DNA from: Nostoc sp. CHAB 5844 | GTDB taxonomy: Bacteria; Cyanobacteriota; Cyanobacteriia; Cyanobacteriales; Nostocaceae | Length of the DNA: 64,000 nucleotides | NCBI RefSeq assembly: GCF_020829595.1 | Contig: NZ_JAIVFW010000023.1 | Span: 33,007 to 97,006 of the forward strand | Reading direction: 5' to 3' | In this document: piece after piece, positions 17,553 through 26,647 of the stretch | Layout: each line of letters begins with the position of its first letter | How positions within the stretch are numbered: position 1 is the stretch's first letter | Made by a program: the position numbers and the translations under genes | The notes under the pieces: generated by a model | The model's input: the letters and a program-made list of their open reading frames with translations, nothing else | Told to the model about the DNA's origin: nothing | The model's database searches: none

Positions 17553-18755
17553 ATGAAACTTTGCATTGTTACCCACAAAGTCAAAAAAGGTGATGGTCAG
17601 GGAAGAGTCAACTATGAAGTTGCTCAAGAAGCTATTAGTCGTGGTCATCAATTAACATTATTAGCCAGCGAAGTCGCACCAGAAATTGAGCAAAACAGTA
17701 AAGTTAACTGGGTTCCGATTTCTGTGAATGGTTATCCGAGTGAGTTTATTCGTAATTTTATATTTGCTTATAAAAGTGCTGCTTGGTTGCAACAAAATCG
17801 CGCTCAAATTGATTTATTAAAAATCAACGGTGCAATTACAAAAGTTGCTGCAGATGTCAATGCTGTACATTTTGTGCATAGTTCTTGGTTGCGATCGCCT
17901 GTACACATTTCCCGCATTCGCCCTGATGCTTACGGTTTTTATCAATGGTTGTACACCGCCTTAAATGCGCGTTGGGAAAAACAAGCTTTTCAACGCGCTC
18001 AGGTGGTTGTCGCCGTCTCAGAGAAAGTTGCCAAAGAATTAATTAACCTTGGTGTACCGCGCGATCGCATTCGGGTAATTGTCAATGGTGTAGATTTGCA
18101 AGAGTTTACCCCTGGTGTCGCCTCTCGGCAAAAATTAAACTTACCAGAGAACGTGAATTTAGGATTATTTGCCGGAGATATCCGTACACCACGGAAGAAT
18201 TTAGATAGCGTCTTACACGCCTTGGTGAAAGTTCCCGATTTACATCTAGCAGTGGTTGGGAGTACCGATGGTAGTCCCTTCCCGCAGTTAGCGGCTGATT
18301 TAGGAATCAGCGAACGGGTACATTTTCTCGGTTATCGCCGTGATATTGCCGAAATCATGCGGGCAGTAAATTTATTTGTCTTTCCCTCTCGATACGAAGC
18401 TTGCACCTTGGTATTGTTAGAAGCCCTCGCCTCTGGATTGCCTGTAGTTACTGCCACAGCCACCGGGGGTGCAGAGTTAGTCACACCCGAATGTGGGATT
18501 GTTTTGCCAGATTCAGACAATGTTGATGCTTTAGCTACTGCCTTGTCGTCTTTAGTAGGCGATCGCACTCTCATGCAACAAATGGGTCAAGCCGCCCGCG
18601 CCGTCGCTGAACAATACAGTTGGTCAACTATGGCCCAAACCTATATGGATCTGTTTGAGGAGTTACAAAAGCATGAAGAACACAGTTCTCATCCCGACTT
18701 ATCGCCGTCCTCTAGATCTGTCTCGTTGCCTTTCGGCACTGCAAGCGCAAACTAA
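17553..18755 (+). CDS. Family 4 glycosyltransferase
   Basis: The N-terminus MKLCIVTHKVKKGDGQGRVNYE matches GT4 acceptor domains, VIVNGVDLQEF marks the inter-domain linker and FPSRYEACTLVLLEALASGLPVV holds the EX7E donor-phosphate motif. It starts immediately after the previous gene. Its last 28 codons overlap the start of the next gene by 83 bp. That tail (HEEHSSHPDLSPSSRSVS) is low-complexity and not conserved in the fold, so it may have been gained by loss of an earlier stop. Confidence 0.87.
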   Translation: MKLCIVTHKVKKGDGQGRVNYEVAQEAISRGHQLTLLASEVAPEIEQNSKVNWVPISVNGYPSEFIRNFIFAYKSAAWLQQNRAQIDLLKINGAITKVAADVNAVHFVHSSWLRSPVHISRIRPDAYGFYQWLYTALNARWEKQAFQRAQVVVAVSEKVAKELINLGVPRDRIRVIVNGVDLQEFTPGVASRQKLNLPENVNLGLFAGDIRTPRKNLDSVLHALVKVPDLHLAVVGSTDGSPFPQLAADLGISERVHFLGYRRDIAEIMRAVNLFVFPSRYEACTLVLLEALASGLPVVTATATGGAELVTPECGIVLPDSDNVDALATALSSLVGDRTLMQQMGQAARAVAEQYSWSTMAQTYMDLFEELQKHEEHSSHPDLSPSSRSVSLPFGTASAN

Positions 18756-19635
18756 ACCAGTCGATCAAGTTGTTGTGGTTGTCCGAGATACAGATACGCA
18801 AACTTGGCAATTTCTCGCAGCATTCCCCGCACATCATCTGCCATTGCAAATTGTCACAGTCGATTTACCAGGAGTGGTAGCCGCCCTCAATGCTGGACTA
18901 GCAGCAGTTGAGGGAGATGTTGTATCAATTACTGATGATGATGCTGCACCGCGTCCTGATTGGTTAGAGAAGATTAACTTTCAGTTTCTAGGTGATAGTA
19001 AAATTGGCGGTGTCGGTGGGCGTGATTGGATACATCACGGCAATAAACTCGAAGACGACTCTCGCGCTGTAGTAGGTCAAGTACAGTGGTTTGGCCGCAT
19101 CATTGGCAACCATCACCTGGGAGTTGGAAAACCACGTCCCGTTGATGTTCTTAAAGGTGTGAACATGAGTTTTCGCACCCAGGCGATCGCCAAGTTACGT
19201 TTTGACGAGCGGATGCTAGGTACAGGCGCACAAGTACACTTTGAAATGGCGTTCACTCTCGCCTTAAAACGTGCTGGTTGGCAGATAATTTATGACCCCC
19301 AAGTTGCAGTTGACCACTATCCAGCGCAGCGATTTGATGAAGACCAACGCAATAATTTTCATGCGATCGCGCAAATTAACTTAGTCCATAACGAAACCCT
19401 AGTTTTACTAGAACACCTATCACCCCTACGTCGCATCATCTTCTTACTGTGGGCAATTTTAGTCGGTACAAGAGATTGTTTCGGCTTCGTCCAATGGCTA
19501 AGATTTTTCCCTAGCCAAGGCCAACTCGCAACTCGCAAATGGTTAGCCTCCTGGCGCGGTCGCTGGCAAGGATGGCAAACATGGCAACAATTTAAAATGC
19601 AAAATCCAAAACTGTTAAATAACAGCGTGTCCTAA
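18673..19635 (+). CDS. Family 2 glycosyltransferase
   Basis: MKNTVLIPTYRRPLDLSRCLSALQ begins the GT-A domain and SITDDDAAPRPDWL supplies DXD. FDERMLGTGAQVHFEMAFTLAL carries the acceptor-side acidic motif. A hydrophobic helix near residues 250-268 is likely membrane-associated. The ATG is chosen because GAGGAG lies 10 bases upstream; an earlier in-frame TTG at 18655 has no such site. It overlaps the preceding gene by 83 bp, in another frame. Confidence 0.85.
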   Translation: MKNTVLIPTYRRPLDLSRCLSALQAQTKPVDQVVVVVRDTDTQTWQFLAAFPAHHLPLQIVTVDLPGVVAALNAGLAAVEGDVVSITDDDAAPRPDWLEKINFQFLGDSKIGGVGGRDWIHHGNKLEDDSRAVVGQVQWFGRIIGNHHLGVGKPRPVDVLKGVNMSFRTQAIAKLRFDERMLGTGAQVHFEMAFTLALKRAGWQIIYDPQVAVDHYPAQRFDEDQRNNFHAIAQINLVHNETLVLLEHLSPLRRIIFLLWAILVGTRDCFGFVQWLRFFPSQGQLATRKWLASWRGRWQGWQTWQQFKMQNPKLLNNSVS

Positions 19636-19639
19636 TAAC

Positions 19640-19660
19640 TAATGACAAATGACAAATGAC
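19640..19660. repeat. 7-bp short tandem repeat (AATGACA)
   Basis: Three copies of a 7-mer with consensus AATGACA lie between a glycosyltransferase and the polymerase-like gene. Seven-base tandem repeats are characteristic of heterocystous cyanobacteria. Confidence 0.6.
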
Positions 19661-19668
19661 GAATTGGT

Positions 19669-21111
19669 ATGATTTCTCAACCATTACTTTTCAATAGCTT
19701 TTTACAGACCCCATTTTCACCACGACAGCGATCGCTACAAGGTTGGATAGTAATCTTGGGCTTTGTATTGCTGAGTATAACTTGCTACTTTGCTGGCGCT
19801 GCTAGTATGTTACGCTTAATTTATCCAGTGACAGCTTTAGTAGTAGCTATATTTTTATACTTGCGGCATCCGATTCTTTACATTGGCTTTACTTGGTGGA
19901 TGTGGTTTCTCACCCCCTTGGTTTCGCGCTTAATTGACTATCGAGTTGGCTGGGATCCCACCCGCCAGATTTTGATAGCACCCTATTTAGTGGTGTTTGT
20001 TACAATTGCCACTTTCTTACGACATTTTCCCCAAGCCTCTCGTCAGGGAGGTTTACCATTTATTTTGGCTTTTATCGGCGTATTCTATAGTTTTCTCGTA
20101 GGATTAATTTTTAATGCCCCAGTCCCTGTAGCTCGCGGCTTACTAGACTGGCTCAGTCCGATTATTTTTGCTTTTCACTTATTCATGAACTGGCGAGATT
20201 ATCCTACTTATCGCCAGAATTTACAGCGGACATTTCTTTGGTGTGTATTAGTTACAGGCGCTTACGGTATCTATCAATTTGTGGTTGCGCCTGAGTGGGA
20301 TAGATACTGGTTAATCGAGTCCAAATTATTTACCAGTTCTGGTGATCCTGTACCGTTCGGAATGCGTGTCTGGAGTACACTGCACTCAGTCGGGCCGTTT
20401 GGTGCGGTGATGCAGACTGGGTTGCTATTGTTATTTACAGCTTCCGGGCCGTTAATATTTCCTGCTTCAGCTGTCGGCTATGTGTCGTTTTTACTAGCCC
20501 AAGCACGGACTAACTGGGGAGGCTGGTTACTCGGCGTAATTATGATTATGGGTTCAGTCAAAGCCAGAATTCAAATGCGCTTAATTGCGATCATCGTAAT
20601 TATGGCACTGTGTGTTATCCCGCTCACAACTATCGAGCCAATTTCTGAGGTGGTGTCAGCGCGGTTAGAAAGTTTTTCTAATTTGGAAAACGATACTAGT
20701 TTTAGGGATAGATCTGGAAGCTATGACCGCAACCTTGGGATAGCCCTTTCTAATATTCTTGGTAATGGTTTAGGCAATATTTGGAAAGTCAATGAAAAAA
20801 CAGGACAAATCGAAGTCTTTGTCCTTGATAGCGGCATTCTCGATATGTTTTTCACCCTCGGCTGGTTTGGAGCCGTATTTTATTTAGGTGGTTTAATCTT
20901 GATACTTTTCAGTGTGATGCAGTATGGCGAAGCGCGTTTTGATAGTTTTGTGAGTGCTGCCCGTGCAATTGGTATTAGTTCTTGCACTCAATTAATTATC
21001 GGTAGTGGGATGTTGAGCGTAGCCGGCATGATTTTGTGGGGATTTTTGGCAATGGTGATGTCGGCACATAAATATTATCAGCATGAAAAAATTACCGGAA
21101 ATCGGGTGTAG
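19669..21111 (+). CDS. Wzy / O-antigen-ligase-like polytopic membrane protein
   Basis: About ten to twelve hydrophobic helices span the protein, starting near residue 26. A large extracytoplasmic loop (about 190-240, with WDRYWLIESKLFTSSGDPVPFGMRVWSTLHS) and the later block around NILGNGLGNIWK fit the O-antigen ligase/polymerase superfamily. It should join lipid-linked repeat units into chains on the outer face of the inner membrane. It is the only polymerase candidate in this island and works with the Wzc-like protein at 9463. Sequence alone does not separate polymerase from ligase. Confidence 0.78.
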   Translation: MISQPLLFNSFLQTPFSPRQRSLQGWIVILGFVLLSITCYFAGAASMLRLIYPVTALVVAIFLYLRHPILYIGFTWWMWFLTPLVSRLIDYRVGWDPTRQILIAPYLVVFVTIATFLRHFPQASRQGGLPFILAFIGVFYSFLVGLIFNAPVPVARGLLDWLSPIIFAFHLFMNWRDYPTYRQNLQRTFLWCVLVTGAYGIYQFVVAPEWDRYWLIESKLFTSSGDPVPFGMRVWSTLHSVGPFGAVMQTGLLLLFTASGPLIFPASAVGYVSFLLAQARTNWGGWLLGVIMIMGSVKARIQMRLIAIIVIMALCVIPLTTIEPISEVVSARLESFSNLENDTSFRDRSGSYDRNLGIALSNILGNGLGNIWKVNEKTGQIEVFVLDSGILDMFFTLGWFGAVFYLGGLILILFSVMQYGEARFDSFVSAARAIGISSCTQLIIGSGMLSVAGMILWGFLAMVMSAHKYYQHEKITGNRV

Positions 21112-21141
21112 GCGTTTGAGGGTGTAAGGGAAAGTAACACC

Positions 21142-21190
21142 CTACACCCCAATACCCCTACACCCCAATACCCCTACACCCCTCTATACC
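21142..21190. repeat. 17-bp tandem repeat
   Basis: The unit CTACACCCCAATACCCC is present two full times and a partial third time between the polymerase-like gene and the last glycosyltransferase of the island. One strand is strongly C-rich. No protein is encoded. Confidence 0.7.
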
Positions 21191-21212
21191 TTTACACCCT
21201 GATTAAAAAAAT

Positions 21213-22334
21213 ATGAAAGCTATAGTTGTCATGCCCCTAGCCGAACAACGGGGCGGTGGTGAAATGATGTTTTGGGACTTGATGCAGCAAGGACGTAATG
21301 CTGGTGTCGAGTGGATAGCTATATTTTTAGAATCCGGCCCGATGGTGGAACAAGTTAGGAAATTGGGCATTGATACAAGAGTTATTGACAGCGGGAGATT
21401 GCGGCAAGTTCATAAGTTAATTGCTACCGTGTTGCAGATAGCGGCGATCGCCCGTCGTGAACGTGCAGATATAATCGTCAATTGGATGTGGATTACCCAT
21501 TTCTATGGCGGTATCGCAGCCATGCTGACAGGTTTACCTGCGGTGTGGTATCAACTGGAAGTACCCCATGACAAGTTTTGGTTAGTCCGCCTAGCAACTT
21601 TATTACCAGCCCGTGCCATTATTACCCTCTCTCAAGATGGCAAACAAGCCCAAGCTGAGATTTGGCCTCACAGACCGACACCATTGGTTTATCCTGGTGT
21701 CGCCCTAGACAGATTTGAGCCGACAGCTTTACCTTCACCCCAAGAAGCACGGCAAAAACTCGGTTTACCATTACACGGGCCACTAATTGGCATTGTGGGC
21801 AGACTACAACGCTGGAAAGGAATGCATATCCTGGTACAAGCAATGCCGAAAGTTTTGCAGAAATATCCTGATGCTCATTGTGTGGTAGTTGGTGGTAAGC
21901 ACGATTTAGAACCAGACTACGAAGAGTTTCTCAAGTCAGAGATCACAACTTTAGGACTGCAAGAAAAAGTAATTATGCCAGGACTCCAGCGCAACATCCC
22001 GGAGTGGGTGCAAGCGATGGATGTCTTCGTCCATGCATCTGATAAAGAACCATTTGGAATTGTAATTATCGAGGCGATGGCGCTGGGTAAACCTGTAATT
22101 GCTGGTAATGCTGGCGGCCCGACCGAAATTATTACCGATGGGATTAATGGCTTATTAACACCATACGGTGATCCAGAAGCATTGGCGATCGCCATTCTCC
22201 ATTACCTAGACGAACATGACTTTGCCCAAAATATCGCGGTAGCTGCACGACAACGCGCCCTCGATTTCTCCACCCAGCAGTACGCGCAAAACTTTATCAA
22301 TACTATTCGTTCTGTGTTGCCTAGCCTTTCATAG
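21213..22334 (+). CDS. Family 4 glycosyltransferase, last gene of the island
   Basis: Residues 1-20 include AEQRGGGEMMFWDL, a GT4 acceptor loop. GIVGRLQRWKGMHILVQAM starts the donor domain, and KEPFGIVIIEAMALGKPVIAGNAGGPTEII holds the EX7E motif. No membrane helix is obvious; such enzymes attach to the membrane peripherally. A hairpin follows at 22374, consistent with the end of the transcript. Confidence 0.88.
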   Translation: MKAIVVMPLAEQRGGGEMMFWDLMQQGRNAGVEWIAIFLESGPMVEQVRKLGIDTRVIDSGRLRQVHKLIATVLQIAAIARRERADIIVNWMWITHFYGGIAAMLTGLPAVWYQLEVPHDKFWLVRLATLLPARAIITLSQDGKQAQAEIWPHRPTPLVYPGVALDRFEPTALPSPQEARQKLGLPLHGPLIGIVGRLQRWKGMHILVQAMPKVLQKYPDAHCVVVGGKHDLEPDYEEFLKSEITTLGLQEKVIMPGLQRNIPEWVQAMDVFVHASDKEPFGIVIIEAMALGKPVIAGNAGGPTEIITDGINGLLTPYGDPEALAIAILHYLDEHDFAQNIAVAARQRALDFSTQQYAQNFINTIRSVLPSLS

Positions 22335-22373
22335 ATATAGCAATCCTATTTAACTACTAAAAATCGCAAGGCT

Positions 22374-22408
22374 AAGATCCCCGATTAAAAAAAAAAATCG
22401 GGGATCTT
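22374..22408 (+). terminator. Hairpin with A-rich loop closing the polysaccharide island
   Basis: Perfect 13-bp arms AAGATCCCCGATT and complement flank nine A. It lies 40 bp after the last glycosyltransferase. The core resembles the GATACCCGACTT hairpin family elsewhere in the window, so it may be a repeat that also terminates. Confidence 0.6.
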
Positions 22409-22673
22409 ATTTGTCATCAATAATTTAGGACTAATACAGCAGATTTTAAGTGAGTGAAGTACACCATTCTGATTCTGAATTCTGACTCCTGAATTCTGTT
22501 TTGGTAAAGTTTACTAATTACGGCAGAATAATATAAGTTTATCTAAAACCTGAGCTTCATCAGGAGTTTTGCAGGGTGAGGAGAGCAAGTATAGCACAAA
22601 TTTATTTACTATTCAGTCAATTCTCAGCAATCAAGCTTATTCTTTACAGCAATTGGGAGTAAATACTTTCATC

Positions 22674-23462
22674 ATGTGCCGTTTACTTGCCTATCTCGGT
22701 TCGCCTGTTTCTTTGGAACATCTTCTGTATAAACCAGAACATTCTTTGATTGTCCAAAGTTACCAACCCCGCGAAATGACTTCTGGGGTAGTGAATGCAG
22801 ATGGTTTTGGTATGGGTTGGTATCATACTCAAAAAGATACTGCTCCTTATATCTACAAAAATACAGTTCCGATTTGGAATGATGTCAATTTACCTCATCT
22901 AAGCCGTTACGTTGAATCAAGTTGTGTATTGGCTTACGTACGTAGCGCTACACCAGGACAAGCCTTAGATTTTGCCAATTGTCAGCCATTCAATCATGAA
23001 AAGTGGCTATTCCTGCATAACGGATTCATTGAAAATTTCCGAAAAACATTACACCGAAAAATCCGCAGCATCTTAGCACAAGATTTTTACGACAAAATTT
23101 ATGGAAGCACTGATTCTGAACATTTGTTTGCATTGTTACTTTCTCAAAACCAAATTCACAAACATCGTCCTCCCGAATATGCTTTACGCGCTACTTTATT
23201 AGCGATCGCAGAAATGGCAAAACGCCATCAAGTCAAGGTTTTAGCAAATATCGTTTTGAGTGACGGAAAACGCCTGATAGCTTCGCGTTTTGCTATTGGT
23301 TCATCAAATCCATCTTTGTACTGGATACGGGATGATCTCAATTTTCCGAACTCTGTAATTATTGCCTCGGAACCTTTATTTCCTGGTAACTGGAATCCTT
23401 GTCCAGAAAATAGCATCATCAGTGTGGGAGAAGATTGTGATATCCAAATTGAGCAAATATAG
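22674..23462 (+). CDS. egtC: EgtC-like class II glutamine amidohydrolase (ergothioneine synthesis)
   Basis: The ATG at 22674 places Cys2 as the N-terminal nucleophile after Met removal (MCRLLAYLG), as required for this Ntn-hydrolase family. GFGMGWYH, LAYVRSATPG and FLHNGFIENF are the substrate-pocket motifs, and GSTDSEHLFALLL the later conserved block. EgtC removes the gamma-glutamyl group from gamma-glutamyl-hercynylcysteine sulfoxide. A longer frame from 22569 would bury the cysteine and has no conserved sequence. The gene overlaps egtB by 26 bp. Confidence 0.88.
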   Translation: MCRLLAYLGSPVSLEHLLYKPEHSLIVQSYQPREMTSGVVNADGFGMGWYHTQKDTAPYIYKNTVPIWNDVNLPHLSRYVESSCVLAYVRSATPGQALDFANCQPFNHEKWLFLHNGFIENFRKTLHRKIRSILAQDFYDKIYGSTDSEHLFALLLSQNQIHKHRPPEYALRATLLAIAEMAKRHQVKVLANIVLSDGKRLIASRFAIGSSNPSLYWIRDDLNFPNSVIIASEPLFPGNWNPCPENSIISVGEDCDIQIEQI

Positions 23463-24762
23463 CACAAAAGAAGCTATTTATTATGCCTTAAATGAATGTC
23501 GTTGTCAAACTTTAAAGCTTTTTGAAGAGCTAGACGACACTACATTTCGCAGTCAGTATCATGCTGATTTTAGTCCTGTTGGCTGGCACTTGGGACACAT
23601 CGCTTACACTGAGTCTTTATGGTTGCTAGAACACAGTGCGGGTTTACGATGTTTATTTCCGCAATACCGTAAGCTGTTTGCGGCTGATGGTTTACCTAAA
23701 TCAGAACGTGTCAAATTACCAAATTTAGAAGAAATCAGTTATTACTTGCAGACAGTTCGAGCCAAAGTACTGAAATATCTAGAAGTAGCTGATATTGAAC
23801 GGCAGGAACGTTTGTGGCGGTTTTTAATTCAGCACGAAAGTCAACACTGTGAAATTCTCAGCTATGTGTTGGAATTGGCCAAGAGTCAACAGTCAACCCT
23901 TCGGCTGACTTCGACTGCGCTCAGTAACCAACGCTCAGGGCAAGTAGTCAATAGTCAACAGTCAAAATTAGTAACTTTTGACTCTGGAGTTTGGACTTTT
24001 GACTTTGCGAAGCAAGCCGAGATGGTGATGATTCCGGCTGGGGAATTTGAGCAGGGAAACAATTCTATTGATGCTTTGGATAATGAAAGTCTCAGTTATC
24101 GAGTATATCTGGATACTTATTGGATAGACCGTTACCCAGTGACTTGTGGACAATATCGGCAATTTATGACGGCGGGAGGCTATAAAAATCCACAGTTGTG
24201 GTCGGAAGTTGGGTGGCAATGGTTACAAACAGAACAGGTAACACAACCACTTTATTGGCATAGCGATCGCAGTTATGATGATCATCCAGTATGCGGTGTG
24301 AGTTGGTACGAAGCTGAGGCATACTCGCGCTTTGTCGGCAAGCGTTTACCCACAGAAGCCGAATGGGAAAAAGCAGCTAGTTGGGATGCTCAAGCTAAAC
24401 GTCGTCGCATCTATCCTTGGGGTGAAGAAATGCCCACACCTGAATATTGTAATTGCGATCGCCTCATTGGTCAGACAACGCCAGTAGCCACTTACCCCGC
24501 CGGAAAAAGTGCCTATGGTTTATTTGATACTCTCGGCAATGTTTGGGAATGGACAGCTTCTTGGTTTGCGCCTTATCAAGGTTTCCAAAGTTACCCTTAT
24601 GTCGGTTACTCCCAAGTTTATTTTGACAACCAACACCGTGTCTTAAAAGGTGGTAGTTGGGCAACTCGTCTGTGGGTACTGCGTTCTAGTTTTCGTAATT
24701 GGTATTATCCGAATGTACGTCAAGTATTTGCTGGGTTTCGCTGTGCGGCAAACTCTGATTAA
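23437..24762 (+). CDS. egtB: EgtB-like sulfoxide synthase (DinB plus FGE domains)
   Basis: EgtB joins hercynine to a thiol with O2 using non-haem iron. From the GTG start the iron histidines are His51 (GWHLGHIAYTE), His133 and His137 (HESQHCE). The C-terminal formylglycine-enzyme-like domain begins near MVMIPAGEF and ends with RVLKGGSW and RSSFRNWY. GTG 23437 is preferred because GGGAG lies 6 bases upstream and the domain starts soon after; TTG 23449 is possible. Residues about 150-192, between the domains, are coded by dispersed intergenic repeats (AGTCAACAGTCAA, CTTCGACTGCGCTCAG), an odd in-frame insertion. Confidence 0.9.
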   Translation: MISKLSKYSTKEAIYYALNECRCQTLKLFEELDDTTFRSQYHADFSPVGWHLGHIAYTESLWLLEHSAGLRCLFPQYRKLFAADGLPKSERVKLPNLEEISYYLQTVRAKVLKYLEVADIERQERLWRFLIQHESQHCEILSYVLELAKSQQSTLRLTSTALSNQRSGQVVNSQQSKLVTFDSGVWTFDFAKQAEMVMIPAGEFEQGNNSIDALDNESLSYRVYLDTYWIDRYPVTCGQYRQFMTAGGYKNPQLWSEVGWQWLQTEQVTQPLYWHSDRSYDDHPVCGVSWYEAEAYSRFVGKRLPTEAEWEKAASWDAQAKRRRIYPWGEEMPTPEYCNCDRLIGQTTPVATYPAGKSAYGLFDTLGNVWEWTASWFAPYQGFQSYPYVGYSQVYFDNQHRVLKGGSWATRLWVLRSSFRNWYYPNVRQVFAGFRCAANSD

Positions 24763-24924
24763 CTAAAACTTAGGGCTGTTTTAATGAAAAAATCTGTAAA
24801 TATAGTGTTCAATCTAGATTAATATAGCTCAGGCGTGATGTTAGCAGCTATCGCTGTGTGTTTCACTGGCTAGAGGAAAACTTGTGTTTACAAGTATCTA
24901 TAAGTGCAACTCTGCGGAGGCTAA

Positions 24925-25962
24925 ATGACAATATCTAAAGCTGTTAACGGCAAAGTTACTTCCCAAAACAGCATTGAAGAACGTTTGCAGATACAGCGTT
25001 TGGTAGAAGCCACACGAGTAGTGACATCAACAGCGGGGAGTGATGTAGTTAAGGGATTAACTCACATCCCCAAATTTCTACCCCCGTATTACTTTTATGA
25101 TGATCGGGGATCTGAGCTATTTGAACAAATCTGTGAATTGCCAGAATATTACCTAACTCGCACAGAAACGGCAATTTTACAACAGTATGCAGGTGAAATT
25201 GCCAAAATTACAGGTGCTTGTGAATTAGTCGAACTTGGCAGTGGTAGTTCTACAAAAACCCGGATTTTGCTAGATGCTTACCAGCACTTAGGCTCTGTGC
25301 TGCGCTATTTGCCCATAGATGTGAGTGCCGGAATGTTGGAAAATAGCGCTAGAAAGTTACTAGCAGATTATCCCTCACTGCAAGTTTACGCACTAGCGGG
25401 AACCTATGAAATGGCTTTGGCACAACTGCCACCAAAGCAGTCGCCAAGTAGGATGATTGGTTTTATTGGTAGTTCTTTAGGAAATCTCAACCCTCAAGAG
25501 TGTGATGCTTTCTTTTCTCAAATTACAAATGCGCTGCAAGTAGGTGAGTACTTCTTGCTAGGGATAGATTTACAAAAACCAAAAGAAATTTTGGAACCAG
25601 CTTACAACGATCGCCAAGGAGTAACAGCAGCGTTTAATATCAATATGCTAGAGCATTTAAATCGCAGATTTGAGGGCAATTTTGATACGACACAGTTTGA
25701 ACACTGGGCATTTTATCATGAAACTGCACATCAAATTGAAATGCATTTGCGAAGTGTGCGATCGCAAACCGTGCAATTAAAATCTCTCAACCTCACTGTT
25801 GATTTTGCACTAGGCGAAACTATCCTCACAGAAATATCTCGCAAATTCAACCTGAAAAGCATTCAGCAACAACTTACAACACGGGGTTTAGTGCCTATTC
25901 AAACATGGACTGACTCAAATCAATGGTTTGGTTTGTTGTTGTGTCAGTTGCAATCTGCGTAA
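24925..25962 (+). CDS. egtD: EgtD-like histidine N-alpha-trimethyltransferase
   Basis: EgtD methylates L-histidine three times with S-adenosylmethionine to give hercynine, the first step of ergothioneine synthesis. KFLPPYYFYDDRGSELFEQI and LPEYYLTRTE are the histidine-side motifs; ELGSGSSTKTR (103-113) binds SAM. FIGSSLGN and LGIDLQKP follow in order, and the length of 345 residues is normal. GGAGG lies 8 bases before the ATG. A 162-bp gap separates it from egtB. Neither an EgtA ligase nor an EgtE lyase is present nearby. Confidence 0.93.
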   Translation: MTISKAVNGKVTSQNSIEERLQIQRLVEATRVVTSTAGSDVVKGLTHIPKFLPPYYFYDDRGSELFEQICELPEYYLTRTETAILQQYAGEIAKITGACELVELGSGSSTKTRILLDAYQHLGSVLRYLPIDVSAGMLENSARKLLADYPSLQVYALAGTYEMALAQLPPKQSPSRMIGFIGSSLGNLNPQECDAFFSQITNALQVGEYFLLGIDLQKPKEILEPAYNDRQGVTAAFNINMLEHLNRRFEGNFDTTQFEHWAFYHETAHQIEMHLRSVRSQTVQLKSLNLTVDFALGETILTEISRKFNLKSIQQQLTTRGLVPIQTWTDSNQWFGLLLCQLQSA

Positions 25963-26118
25963 GTTCTGTTTTTTCACAATAGGGCATTGCATATTTGCAG
26001 GATAATTTCATGATTTTGTAGGATGGGTATCTTGCCTTGAAGATAGGACTGGTGGAGATACTTATCCTACAACAAATTAGGTGTTGCACTATATTACTAT
26101 ACTAGATCTGATAGAGAT

Positions 26119-26195
26119 GTAGATTGGGTAGAATGAAATGAAACCCAACATTGTCAAATCTTTAGGTGGGTTGCGCTTCGCTTCACCCAACCTAT
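26119..26195. repeat. Degenerate inverted repeat, GTAGGTTGGG type
   Basis: Ends GTAGATTGGGTA and CACCCAACCTATC with an internal GAAACCCAACA block match the better-preserved element at 63611-63691. It lies between egtD and the convergent toxin-antitoxin genes. Confidence 0.5.
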
Positions 26196-26218
26196 CAAGC
26201 TATTTTTCTGCTATCTAA

Positions 26219-26647
26219 TCATTCAACTAAATGAATCCAAGGTAAAACAGAATGAACCGCATTAAATAAACGTTTATCAGCTGTATAAAAATTTGCCTGA
26301 AATCTTTGCGCTATTACTAAATAATGAGCATCATAAGTAGCTGGGAGATTAAATTTTTGCGCGATTTCCCAAGCTTGCTGATGAAGTTGCTGATCACTAT
26401 AAAATTGAATAGGTAAATTTAAAGCATTATTGAGAGATTCCTGAGCCTCTGTCTGCAATAATTGTTTTGCCAGTTGCATTCGATGAAATACATTTGTAAC
26501 TTCGTAACCTAAAAGAGTTGGAGCAATAACTTGAATTTGGTTTTGCTCCCAGTTATCCCACAATGTTATGTAAGGTGATGTTTCTGAGGCATTAGTGATT
26601 AACTTAACTACAAAGTTAGCATCGACGCAAATAAATTGTTTAGTCAT
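26219..26647 (-). CDS. PIN-domain VapC-like toxin
   Basis: The four PIN acidic residues are visible: Asp9 (CVDANFVVKL), Glu49 (GYEVTNVF), Asp106 (TYDAHYLVIAQ) and Asp124 (YTADKRL). They would bind metal for RNA cleavage. The length of 142 residues is normal. Its start overlaps the stop of the upstream gene by 4 bp (ATGA), the usual coupling in toxin-antitoxin operons. The RNA target cannot be predicted. Confidence 0.85.
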   Translation of the reverse strand: MTKQFICVDANFVVKLITNASETSPYITLWDNWEQNQIQVIAPTLLGYEVTNVFHRMQLAKQLLQTEAQESLNNALNLPIQFYSDQQLHQQAWEIAQKFNLPATYDAHYLVIAQRFQANFYTADKRLFNAVHSVLPWIHLVE

